A stretch of DNA of 64,000 nucleotides from Owenia fusiformis (taxonomy: Eukaryota; Annelida; Polychaeta; Sabellida; Oweniidae), in assembly GCA_903813345.2 (NCBI GenBank), contig CAIIXF020000003.1, positions 10,988,931 through 11,052,930 on the forward strand, read 5' to 3'. Within the stretch, counting starts at the first letter, position 1. Every line of letters starts with the position of its first letter. The position numbers were made by a program, and so were the translations under genes. This document shows positions 58,001 to 64,000 of the stretch, piece after piece. Under the pieces are notes generated by a model that saw nothing but the letters and a program-made list of their open reading frames with translations, made no database searches and was not told the DNA's origin.

Positions 58001-58346
58001 GCATTCTCACGGTTATATCAGGCTATCACGATAACACTACCACGGTCATGGCAGGATCCTTGCAAAACTTAAAAACGCTTAATAACATGGTGACGGTTGT
58101 GCCAGTCATAAGTCTTGTAACAGGCTCATGAAAACTTGAAAAATTTTGAAAAAGGACTTGACTGGATTGATATAGATCTAATTACTGTGAAGTCGTGTAA
58201 TTTCAATCAATAAACTAGTCACACTTACTTGCACATTGTATGCCTCCATTTACTCCTTTAGCATATATCGGGGAATACGTCGAAATCACCATAAAAACAG
58301 ATAAAACAAATAAGTGTTTGGTAACTTTTAAAAATCCCTCCGCCAT
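42930..58346 (-). CDS. AOAH: Acyloxyacyl hydrolase, whole gene (15 coding exons, 579 aa)
   Basis: Fifteen minus-strand exons (listed separately) join in consistent phases to 1740 nt, 579 residues plus stop; human AOAH is 575. Order: signal peptide (about residues 1-30, core HLFVLSVFMVIS); saposin-B domain (about 38-125, Cys-rich); linker; a calcium-binding-like segment (DIDGDN, then DTNCNGIYGVDGNTG); and a GDSL/SGNH lipase domain. Catalytic signatures: GDS with Ser261, Gly in NLGVNG (about 339), GND with Asn374, and DGFH with Asp530 and His533. The end FGEQGGHL is family-typical. AOAH is secreted or lysosomal and removes secondary acyl chains from lipid A, inactivating lipopolysaccharide; the saposin part binds lipid. 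Vertebrate AOAH is cut into small (saposin) and large (lipase) subunits; whether this one is cannot be seen. Nothing is broken. Introns hold several elements. The gene converges on ZNRF. Confidence 0.96.
43453..43529 (-). CDS. AOAH: AOAH exon 14 (lipase block V, Asp-His)
   Basis: Encodes VLDAWKAQGGEGWQLIEPVD, then GFHINQ. Asp530 and His533 of DGFH complete the catalytic residues. Acceptor TTATGTTTCAG, donor GTTAGC, ends in phase 0. Confidence 0.96.
43560..45253. mobile_element. 1694 bp TIR element filling AOAH intron 13
   Basis: A perfect 15 bp TIR: ATACCTGCCAACCTA at 43560-43574 and its reverse complement at 45239-45253. Both sub-terminal parts (43580-43870 and 44835-45235) are microrepeat arrays of CTACCGTAAA or CTACCGCAAA in the same orientation. 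The centre (about 43980-44820) is richer in CG and ACGT/GTTCG motifs, with an open 90-codon plus frame at 44383-44655 that I do not recognise. No transposase signature. The intron is 43530-45315, so only about 92 bp is not element. Confidence 0.85.
45316..45418 (-). CDS. AOAH: AOAH exon 13
   Basis: Encodes RARELSQVLKSVVAETKGKL, then RNFDASYLDCPIGP. Acceptor CTATTTTCAG, donor GTAAAT, ends in phase 1. The following intron is almost entirely one transposable element (43560-45253). Confidence 0.92.
45796..45855 (-). CDS. AOAH: AOAH exon 12
   Basis: Twenty codons, VTPCAGWMNSNATIRNGTTK, matching the family's V-PC-GWM-SN-T motif. Acceptor TGTTTTAG, donor GTAACT. Confidence 0.93.
45865..46860. repeat. 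30 bp minisatellite in AOAH intron 11
   Basis: About 33 copies of a 30 bp unit (CCTACAATACATGAAACATG, then CTGTATGGCA). The left part has diverged longer units with ACACAAAAACATGCTGC. The 190-codon minus frame and two plus frames are products of the 30 bp period. Confidence 0.95.
47121..47276 (-). CDS. AOAH: AOAH exon 11
   Basis: Encodes DAKVPNGSHLIVIGLADGSL, LYDNLKNRVHPLGKLWGN and QFYDWFNCLQ. The NGSH, GL-DG, DN-NR-HPLG and F-NCLQV series is diagnostic for AOAH. Acceptor TATTTTCCAG, donor GTATGA. Confidence 0.96.
47505..47580 (-). CDS. AOAH: AOAH exon 10
   Basis: Encodes HSDTLAHMTSPEEMRKNFLK, then TLKFL. Acceptor TTTATTTCAG, donor GTAAGA, ends in phase 0. Confidence 0.93.
47852..48077 (-). 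CDS. AOAH: AOAH exon 9 (lipase blocks II and III)
   Basis: Encodes GFMNDTTGRIEGSTDSIYLQ, RKRNRCNHRDYQNLGVNG and NPLLVFYALVGNDVCNG. GND carries the SGNH block III Asn374. Acceptor CTGTTTCAG, donor GTAAGT, phase 2. Confidence 0.96.
48195..48740. mobile_element. About 540 bp MITE with TTTATTATATACCC TIRs, in AOAH intron 8
   Basis: TGTTTTATTATATACCC at the left and GGGTATATAATAAATA at the right are inverted. The interior includes TGACGTCATC, GCTGACGTCACATTTG and GACCAATCAGGATT, typical of cut-and-paste element interiors. The left end lies about 120 bp from exon 9. Confidence 0.75.
48918..49131 (-). CDS. AOAH: AOAH exon 8 (lipase block I, catalytic Ser)
   Basis: Encodes GVDGNTGLPYEDLYC, then GVAAIGDSVTAHFHIPPEW with the nucleophile Ser261 in GDS, and NELDWPHLSGTT. 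Acceptor TTTTCTAG, donor GTACTA (not the strongest consensus). Ends in phase 1. Confidence 0.96.
49280..50430. repeat. Degenerate 39-40 bp minisatellite in AOAH intron 7
   Basis: About 28 diverged copies of a unit resembling ATCACTGACACAAATATGAT, then CCTTGCACCATTGTAATGAC. High divergence suggests an old array. Too many stops for any frame. Confidence 0.9.
50467..50586 (-). CDS. AOAH: AOAH exon 7
   Basis: Forty codons: TLRGSSWRGKDCNDEQENIH, PGAKPELG, DVFHDTNCNGIY. The donor GTAGGT after TAT joins in phase 0 to GVDGNTG of exon 8, recreating the family's NCNGI-x-GVD motif. Confidence 0.93.
51094..51154 (-). CDS. AOAH: AOAH exon 6 (calcium-binding-like segment)
   Basis: Encodes IFDDHNPALDIDGDNFSTFQ. 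The acidic DIDGDN run resembles calcium-binding loops at the start of the AOAH large subunit. Acceptor ATATTGTAG, donor GTAAAT, ends in phase 0. Confidence 0.9.
51160..52320. other. AOAH intron 5, no additional feature
   Basis: A+T-rich intron sequence. No element boundaries or extra exon seen. Confidence 0.45.
52326..52396 (-). CDS. AOAH: AOAH exon 5 (linker)
   Basis: Encodes HRRKEPFSVCKLPGIKILCD, then WIER. The acceptor TTATTCTAG at 52397 is chosen over a second AG 5 bp further in because only it keeps phase with exon 4. Donor GTAGGT, phase 2. Confidence 0.85.
52947..53012 (-). CDS. AOAH: AOAH exon 4 (linker)
   Basis: A 66 bp exon, 22 codons, DVSIQDRAMKYSNYGTSGLA then WK, between the saposin and lipase parts. 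Acceptor GTTTTAG, donor GTATGT, phase 0 at both ends. Confidence 0.85.
53328..53427 (-). CDS. AOAH: AOAH exon 3 (saposin-B domain, second part)
   Basis: Encodes MLEKHETPDVICHALHLCTV, then DEGQPQCHLFPVPK, which closes the saposin disulphides and leads into the linker. Acceptor TTTTTGTAG, donor GTATGA, ends in phase 0. Confidence 0.95.
53605..53890. mobile_element. Truncated relative of the 7333-8337 element in AOAH intron 2
   Basis: Begins ATAAACATGACGAAATGTCA, CCACTTAGTTGCTCACAATA as at 7333, then one and a half units with AGTCAGATTTGAACTTCTGA and TTGAAAAGGTCATTGAAGG. The right palindromic terminus is missing; the copy stops about 10 bp from exon 2. Confidence 0.75.
53900..54059 (-). CDS. 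AOAH: AOAH exon 2 (saposin-B domain, first part)
   Basis: Encodes TCTVVVTLTEQLAQVHNDSV, then LARLCSYMPQGQLQYACKII and ETLGPVVID. Cys spacing and the EQLAQVHN run match AOAH saposin domains. Acceptor ATTGTAG, donor GTGAGT, ends in phase 2. Confidence 0.95.
54195..54720. repeat. Four tandem units of about 127 bp in AOAH intron 1
   Basis: Unit: GTTATTTTCTAAAAAATATC, CTGGCTGAAACTAAAAACAA, then CAACTTCCTAGTTCCTCGAT and TTTATCTGAAGCATAAG. Copies are over 90% alike, with small indels, so the amplification looks recent. Confidence 0.9.
55073..55296. mobile_element. 224 bp hairpin MITE with TTAA duplications, copy 2
   Basis: Same termini as 37542-37969 (GGTACAGCTGGAAAGCAATT; TTACTTTCCAGCTGAACC), flanked by TTAA at 55069-55072 and 55297-55300. 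Its right arm is shorter, so it is an internal deletion derivative of copy 1. Confidence 0.9.
55305..57402 (+). mobile_element. Poly(C)-rich tandem element, copy B, inserted into a minisatellite
   Basis: Five to six diverged units of about 320 bp (CCCAGAAAGCACCAAATAGC, CACCCCTCACACCCCCC, CTCAGACACTTTTAAAGTGC, CTCCTTGATATAG) with long C-runs. The inner element starts near AGGGCCGTCAGATGG (55628) and ends near GTCTTACGGGCCTG (57402). It splits a 'GGTCATATCAGGCTTTAACA' minisatellite that resumes at 57410. It is the inverted-orientation counterpart of 11640-13262. Confidence 0.75.
57403..58065. repeat. About 40 bp minisatellite interrupted by an inverted-repeat element
   Basis: Units with CATATCAGGCCTTGCAATAT occur at 57403-57535 and 57965-58065. 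Between them, 57540-57972 carries inverted ends CTGAGGCCCGGGTATACAGT / CTGTACCAAGGCCTCAG, and a second inner pair GTATACAGTTGGGG-ATAAATAAATGAC at 57716 and 57960. Confidence 0.7.
58229..58346 (-). CDS. AOAH: AOAH exon 1 (signal peptide)
   Basis: ATG at 58346 (CTAAAATGGCGG context). Encodes MAEGFLKVTKHLFVLSVFMV, a hydrophobic stretch, then AKGVNGGIQCA, the start of the saposin domain. Donor GCAA|GTAAGT, phase 1. Confidence 0.9.
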
Positions 58347-58640
58347 TTTAGCATTCTATCGCAGGTCACATGACATGACTCAATATTTTTACATGTGCGA
58401 CATCTATCTAATTATATGCAGTTTATTGATTCCCTGGTCTTAGTTTGCACAAAGCTATCTCCAGAGAGATATCTAAAGATGGCTATGTGCAAATATAGTA
58501 ACCCTGGACAATGTCCAATGTGGAATGACCATTCCTTGAAGGTGTTGTTTTCCAAAATTTGCACGAGTTACAATTAATAATTACAGAATTGGATGATAGA
58601 ATATAACAGAGACATATAAAAATAATAAAACAAAAAGTTA
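58347..58640 (-). promoter_or_regulatory. Putative AOAH promoter region with an M-box
   Basis: Sequence just upstream of the AOAH ATG. TCATGTGA (TCACATGA on the plus strand, 58366-58373) lies 20 bp above the start codon; this is the core of MITF/TFE-type M-boxes. The start codon is embedded in AAAATGGCGGAGG, a YY1-like motif. The transcription start is not known. Confidence 0.35.
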
Positions 58641-60200
58641 AATTAATGTGGCTGGAGAGCCTTATTTAGAAATATTTTATATAACTGTTTTTGTTAACAT
58701 TTTTTGTTTTTTTAGTGCAATTGTTTTTGCTCCTTTCTACCAATTCTTGGGAATGATGTAAAATGTCTTTCCGAATCTTGTTGGAACAAAATATTACATA
58801 CAACATGCTTTTAGACCTCTCAATATTATAGTTATACAAAGGAATTTTTGGTTGATTTTAAAAAAGTATTTAAAAAATTAAAACAAAATCTCCCCAAAAT
58901 ATATATTTCAAATTATGTTGATACCATTGAAAAGATGACCATTAAATTGAAGATGTGATAAATTTTTAGATTTTTTCATGACTGGTTTAAGAGAAACGTG
59001 TCTTCAAAAAGTTCTCCATATCAATCCACTCCTTTTAAGGCTCTTTAGCATTTTGGTAATCCATTTGGCTAGAGAGCCTTAAATTTTAAGGTTCTTCAGC
59101 ATTTCGGCTTAAGGTAATTAGAAGCGAAAGAATGAGAAAGGGGTGTGGCTTAATGGGAAAAGGTGAAAAAATGAAAAAGAGGCGTGGCTTAATGTTAAAA
59201 AAGAGAAAAAACAATAAACAGGAGTGGTGTCAGGTAATTAAAAGCGAAAAAAAACGAGATATAGGCGTGACTGAGAGTAAAAAACCGAAAAAAATTAACA
59301 TAATCCCGCAGATTTACTATTTTCTCCCTAAAATCCAGAAACCCTAAACTAACAACCCATCCTTTCAAATAAGCATAAAAATACCCTTTCATTTTGTTAA
59401 GTGAATACATGATTGTATATTTGAATTTGAATATTAATTAAAAATTAACATAATCCCACAGATTTACTATTTTCTCCCTAAAATCTAGAGACCCTAAATA
59501 GCAACCTGGCCTCCCAAATAAGTATAATAAACTTTACTACTGATTTCATGGCATAGTGCTTTATACCAAATTGTTTGAAAATGATATACCTTTAAAATGA
59601 TTCAGAAGTCAATGTACCATATTTATATCCTGATTCAAAGTTGGGTATTGGTTTTTTTTGGCCCACCCTGTACATATATATATTCAGGTTTAAATTACAA
59701 TATCACATAAATGGTTGGTTTGGTAGAAAATGTAGTTATATGCCCCAGGGATTCAGAAATAGCAACAGATTTGAAACCAATGTTCAATACTGTGGCAAAG
59801 TGACACCTTATACATGTACACGTACCTTTTTATTCTGTTACTTTGTGCTGTTTGATACAATGTGATATAATGTGTGGTAATGCAGAGACATAGGGTAATG
59901 TGATGAGCCAGGTTCCAATAATATTGCAACCTTGTTGTTTTTCTCTGTTGGATTTTCATTGATTTTGTCAACATAATGGGTATTATATTCCTGTTAACCA
60001 GTGGTGGATATTACTCAGTAGTTTGTAAAACAATAATTAAAACTTGGTTTAAAGTGTCTCACATATTCGATCAAAACTTGCCATGCAAACATGTTAGTCT
60101 ACTTTACTGGCCCCCCTTGCTGTAACAAGGAACCCAAAACACATTAAAACGTAAACATAAACCAATTAGTCACTTCACTTTGAAAGTGGGGGTGTTAGCA
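58640..60200. other. Intergenic sequence with short direct repeats
   Basis: Contains AATTAGAAGCGAAA / GGGTGTGGCTTAATG units of about 45 bp at 59110-59280, and a direct 50 bp repeat (ATAATCCCGCAGATTTACTA) at 59297 and 59450. A solitary CCACCCTGTACATATA Tc1-type end is at 59663. No gene supported; the Lys-rich 71-codon frame at 59132-59347 is a repeat product. Confidence 0.5.
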
Positions 60201-60208
60201 AATGTGTA

Positions 60209-60642
60209 TTAGGCCATAAGAAGTAGATTCTTTGTTTTGCGTCCTGGCAAAATCCAAATCATGCAAGGGTACAAGGAAAACAAACTCAAACTCAAGAAAA
60301 AAACACAAACTTGTTTGCTGAGAAATGTATAAATTTTATGGGCATAAAAAGGGATGACATACCAATTTGCAGTGATTACAAACACATATCTATACATTTT
60401 ATACAATATATTTAAAATTCAAGGGTAAAAAATAAGAAAATACACAATGTATGCCAAAATAATTATAACACTGTCAATTTTGACGCACATCAAATTATCC
60501 GCCATTTCGTCTGATTCTGTTTGAACGAAATGTAATGGTACTTTCAGACCCTTGTGATTGCTATTTTGATGTGTTTGTTTTTTCTGATTTACTCAAAATC
60601 GTGCAAGCAAGGGGACGCAAAGCAAAGACTCTTATGGCCTTA
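60209..60642. mobile_element. TIR element, GGCC...TTTTGCGTCC family, copy 2
   Basis: TTAGGCCATAAGAAGTAGAT, then TCTTTGTTTTGCGTCC, pairs with GGACGCAAAGCAAAGACTCT, then TATGGCCTTA at the right. The termini resemble those of 14958-15434 (TAAGGCC at the outside, TTTTGCGTCC at the inside), while interiors differ. No coding sequence. Confidence 0.8.
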
Positions 60643-62075
60643 GCAGAATACGCTGTGTGCCAGGACTAACACAATATCAGTGGTCATTTACTGTGTCAAC
60701 TTAGTAACCCTTGCATATCGTGCTCACTCAAGTATTGAATAATCTTTTTATGATCTAAATGTTTGTGGTTTATAAAAAATGTGATATATTTTAGTTAGAA
60801 ATACATTAATTAATATATTCATTCAAACAGCACTAGAATGCGGGAAGAAAGAGCAATGGTGACAAAATGCAGACAGAATTTTCCGTAAGGGTTTCAAACA
60901 TTTCTGAACACAATCATACATCTACTTCATGTGTACTGTTATTTTCAGTGCTGTATTTATAGATATAATTTCACGTATTAAAATCATATTTTCCAGCAAT
61001 GACTTCAAATTCGGAACCACACCCATATCACATTTTCTTCAATAACTCCAAACATGTGTAAACATTGACCATGTGCATATAAATTCAGATTTCACGAGCT
61101 CTTTCCTATTCGAGTACCTCATACACCCCTGCATGGATTTGAGTTGGATTTGCCTTTTATACGTGAGCCGACACACTCGCAAACGCTGATTGGATAAAGA
61201 TTGCGAGAATCTTTAAATCATCTTTATGAAAAAAGTAGTTGTTTTATGTTATAATAACAAATTGATTTAGTTTTGCAATATTTCGATTTATTCTTTAAAT
61301 CTTTTTCAAGCAACTGAAAATTATTCCTATAATTATGGCATCATAGACTAAAGCAATAGAACAAACAGACCATTATGGAATACATGTATTTTACAGGTAA
61401 AGAATTCGTTAAATTGCATTACCATAGAAACTGCTGGTTTGTTTGATAATGCAGTTTCTATGGTAATGCAATTTAATGACTTGGACTCGAAAATGATAAA
61501 ATTTGCTGACTCGGCACTAATGAGCCTGATTTGCAACCTGTCACCAATCTGTTTGCAAGTTTTGGGGTCCCCTACGAGGATTTGAAGTCAATTTAAATCT
61601 AAGTAGTTTGGGTTGGCCGTAGACATATTAGTCCAGTATCAGATAATCTGTCCAGAACACTATAATGTTCTATCATTTGAAAAAACATTTCATCAATTTT
61701 GGTGAAGTTTGAAGATAAAAGATTTTTTAGATTCTGAATTTCAGATGTTGATCTTTCTGATAAATCCTGTCACCTTTTGATATAACAGAGAAACTTTGCC
61801 ATTTTCTAGCTTGATAATGTCATAGGTTGTACTTCTTAGAATTAGGAAATAGGTTAATATTGTTTTTGCATCGTTGATTTCTACCTACAACCAATGACAT
61901 CATCAATTTAGCTAGTTTAGCTACAAGCCCCTGTGACCTTCCTACTCTATTTGACTACACACCTTCTCACACAGGTTGTTGGGATGAACACATGTAGTCG
62001 GGGTGTGTGGAGGGAGGTTGTCACAAGAGCATGTAGATAGACTAAAATTTAGCAAATATATCATAGAATTTCTAA
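60643..62075. other. Intergenic sequence with one strong hairpin
   Basis: No gene supported. The perfect hairpin at 61409-61476 is listed separately. Confidence 0.4.
61409..61476. repeat. Perfect 26 bp inverted repeat with a 16 nt loop
   Basis: The 26 bp arm starting TTAAATTGCATTACCATAGA (61409-61434) is repeated exactly inverted at 61451-61476. The arms contain ACCATAGAAAC, which resembles half of an RFX X-box. It could be a tiny foldback element or a transcribed hairpin. Confidence 0.85.
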
Positions 62076-62077
62076 TA

Positions 62078-62640
62078 CAGGGTGGTCAAAAAATGGAAAC
62101 CCTGCATTTTTCTCATATCTTTGGCATTATAAGAAATTATTCCCTGATATTTCACACATTTATAAATCATTCAATTTCCTATTACCCTACTATATATCAT
62201 GACCATCTGACTTAAAGTCACGATTTTACAGCACTTTGAACAACACGCTGTAGATTTGGCCATCATCCCGCTGTAGGCAAACCTGCACAGTTGTCCATGA
62301 CCCAAATGCATTCCTCAGCAGGTATGGCCTGAGTGATACAGATGACATCACTTTTGAGGACTGCAATTGTCCTGAGGTCATTCTTATACACTCTACCTCT
62401 GCCATATCCCCATAGGTAGGGACATTTTGGACGACATGTGCAGGTTTCTCTATACCGCAATAGTGGCCACCAGGAATGTTCTTTAAAGTGCAGTAACACT
62501 GTGACTATCAATCTGATGGTCATGAAATATAGTAGGCTGGTAGGAAATTGAATGATGTACAAATGTGTTAAGTGATTTCTTAAAATGACAAAGATATTAG
62601 GAAAACAGTGTAAGGGTTTCCAGTTTTTTTGACCACCCTG
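62078..62640 (-). mobile_element. 563 bp Tc1-like deletion derivative flanked by TA
   Basis: CAGGGTGGTCAAAAAATGGA at the left and TTTTTTTGACCACCCTG at the right, flanked by TA on both sides, the expected Tc1/mariner target duplication. The minus frame at 62562-62263 retains decayed transposase C-terminal sequence (ITQAIPAEECIWVMDNCAGL), parallel to 41648-42076. Confidence 0.85.
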
Positions 62641-62664
62641 TACAAGAAAGATTGTATATCAGAC

Positions 62665-62670
62665 TTTATT
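62665..62670 (-). terminator. Candidate poly(A) signal of the right-end gene
   Basis: TTTATT on the plus strand (AATAAA on the minus), about 195 bp past the TGA at 62865 and just outside the Tc1-like element. Confidence 0.35.
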
Positions 62671-62864
62671 GAACAATCTATTACTGAAAAATGGCAACTG
62701 AATGGATGGTCTGATAGATTAATTGCATGTTGTATACAAATATACAAAAAAATCAAATCCTTCTGTTTTTCCATTTTCTTCATAAAATGCCAGAAGAAAC
62801 AGGCAGATATACATTAAATAGTACAACAATTGTATGTCTAAATGTTTTGTGCTGTCAGTTAGTT

Positions 62865-63006
62865 TCACAGTGTAATATTGGTATCTGTATGTGATACAAT
62901 GTCCTCAGAGTCAGTTAATCCTTGAATCTTTTCCAAATTATGTGCAGCTGCTGTTTGTAGAAACTCTACCCAGTGCTGGTCATCTTCTTTATTTATGTGC
63001 ATGTGC
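62865..63006 (-). CDS. Unrecognised gene, last coding exon
   Basis: Acceptor CATATTGCAG at 63007. One base completes the Arg codon from the previous exon, then 46 codons and a TGA at 62865-62867. Confidence 0.65.
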
Positions 63007-64000
63007 CTGCAATATGTGAACTATTACTGTAATATTAGAATCATAACTCACAACAAAGGAAATCGCTTACCCTTTTTAAAAGCATGTGAGGTGTCTTTTG
63101 AACAAACATCCAAGTAGGTTGATATAAAATAAATTACTTCAGTGAATGCAAATACAATTTACAAATGATGGCAAAGTTTCTATGCCATGTCTCAATGATT
63201 TTAGGTTCTGGATGAAGCCATCCCATCGATTGACCAAGATTACCTGATCAATGCTGATCACTGGTAAGCGAAAGTGACACAATTGGAAAATAACATATTC
63301 AATATATACGTAGTTAGATTATAAAATGAATAAATAATGAGAAATTGATGACATTTACAGGAAAAGGGCAAGATATGACCCTGCAAAAACTGTGTTGATG
63401 ACGCATGAGTACAACCAGATGTGAAGTTTTTAATACCTTTAAATTGAAAATTTTGCACAACAAATTTTGAAGAATCTCCAACAAGTACAATGTATGTGTG
63501 ATTTGAATGAAGTTTGAATTTGAGAAATTTCATATCAGCAAAAATTGAAGCAGCAAAATTTCCAAATGTGCTAACTAACTCTTGGAATTGTATCTGATGA
63601 TCCTCTGATCCTGGAATAGGCCATTTTAAGTTCATTAAAAGCTTACCTCGATAGCTCAAGAAGATTCTTTATTGTTACTGCAAGTTTTTCAGCCTGAAAT
63701 GTGATACAATAGATTATTATTTGTGAACTAGAAAAACAGCATAAAACTCCACATTTTGTCAAATGACTCCTCAATTTGAACAATTCATGATCCAGTGGCA
63801 GTGTTTCCTTTTGGCAATATATGGTTTCACATACATGTACATGTATAACTCAAATTTGAATAAACACAGTATTTACAAGCAGACAGATGGACGAGTGGCT
63901 AATCTCTGTATCCCTATTTGCAGTTTCATTTAACTTACTTTTAAAAGACGCTGAATTTTTGACATTTTATACTTACGTTTAAACGGACAGTTAAATGTTG
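62865..64000 (-). CDS. Unrecognised minus-strand gene, 3' end (three coding exons, partial)
   Basis: Three exons join in phase: 64000-63977 (QHLTVRLN, partial, donor GTAAGT), 63693-63647 (AEKLAVTIKNLLELS, acceptor CATTTCAG, donor GTAAGC) and 63006-62865 (RHMHINKEDDQHWVEFLQTA, AAHNLEKIQGLTDSED, IVSHTDTNITL, TGA). Together they give the last 70 residues of a protein that continues beyond the window. The middle part looks helical and amphipathic (LAVTIKNLLELSRHMHI), followed by an acidic turn and another helix (HWVEFLQTAAAHNLEKI). The C-terminus NITL could fit a PDZ ligand, but that is weak. I do not recognise the family. Exon evidence is the phase agreement and good splice sites on all three exons. 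Confidence 0.65.
63647..63693 (-). CDS. Unrecognised gene, penultimate exon
   Basis: A 47 bp exon with acceptor ACATTTCAG and donor GAG|GTAAGC, 15 codons plus two bases. It is too short for an open-frame search but fits both neighbours in phase. Confidence 0.6.
63977..64000 (-). CDS. Unrecognised gene, partial exon at the window edge
   Basis: Only the last eight codons (QHLTVRLN) before a consensus donor, AAAC|GTAAGT, are in the window. Confidence 0.5.

Noticed and set aside
59132-59347. Lys-rich 71-codon frame
   Set aside because: Built from short direct repeats of about 45 bp and A-runs.

Overview
The window is animal nuclear DNA: A+T-rich, with spliced genes using GT-AG introns, long introns, and very heavy loading with short inverted-repeat elements, minisatellites and tandem-core repeats. 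The proteins and repeat style point to a marine invertebrate. Arrays of about 160 bp core repeats preceded by a CG-rich head or sitting beside TCCG/TGTC microsatellites resemble the pearl/HINE elements described in bivalves, so a mollusc is my best guess, but the phylum is inferred and not proven.

Layout. 1-1629: a 27 bp minisatellite in the last intron of a plus-strand gene, then the terminal exon (1258-1629) of a rhophilin-like PDZ protein. 1630-13300: gene-poor, repeat-rich sequence with one C2H2 zinc-finger exon (7216-6782, minus), flanked by a 300 bp inverted repeat, and a broken zinc-finger exon (9928-9817). 13300-27907: a complete plus-strand ZNRF1/2-type E3 ubiquitin ligase (205 aa, four coding exons, 13540-27863) whose long introns hold foldback elements, a decayed Tc1-like transposase, a 162 bp core-repeat array and a CG-rich block. 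27900-42500: intergenic space between two convergent genes, made of minisatellites, terminal-inverted-repeat (TIR) elements and 'AAATGGCGGCCATTTT'-type dispersed repeats. 42930-58346: a complete minus-strand acyloxyacyl hydrolase gene (AOAH), reconstructed here from 15 exons with consistent phases (579 aa). 58347-62864: intergenic. 62865-64000: the last three coding exons of an unrecognised minus-strand gene that continues past the right edge.

The genes do not form a pathway or operon. Individually, AOAH is a secreted/lysosomal lipase that removes secondary acyl chains from lipopolysaccharide, ZNRF is a membrane-attached RING E3 ligase, and the rhophilin-like protein is expected to be a Rho-effector scaffold.

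I see no clearly new coding system. The most notable observations concern mobile DNA: a 1694 bp TIR element that makes up about 95% of one AOAH intron; two hairpin elements with exact TTAA target duplications; a family of CAGGGTGGTC-ended Tc1-type elements from autonomous remnant to deletion derivatives; a zinc-finger exon caught beside a large inverted repeat; a perfect 26 bp hairpin; and a core-repeat family with a hairpin-forming head. All coordinates were read by eye and splice sites were chosen by consensus, phase and family similarity.
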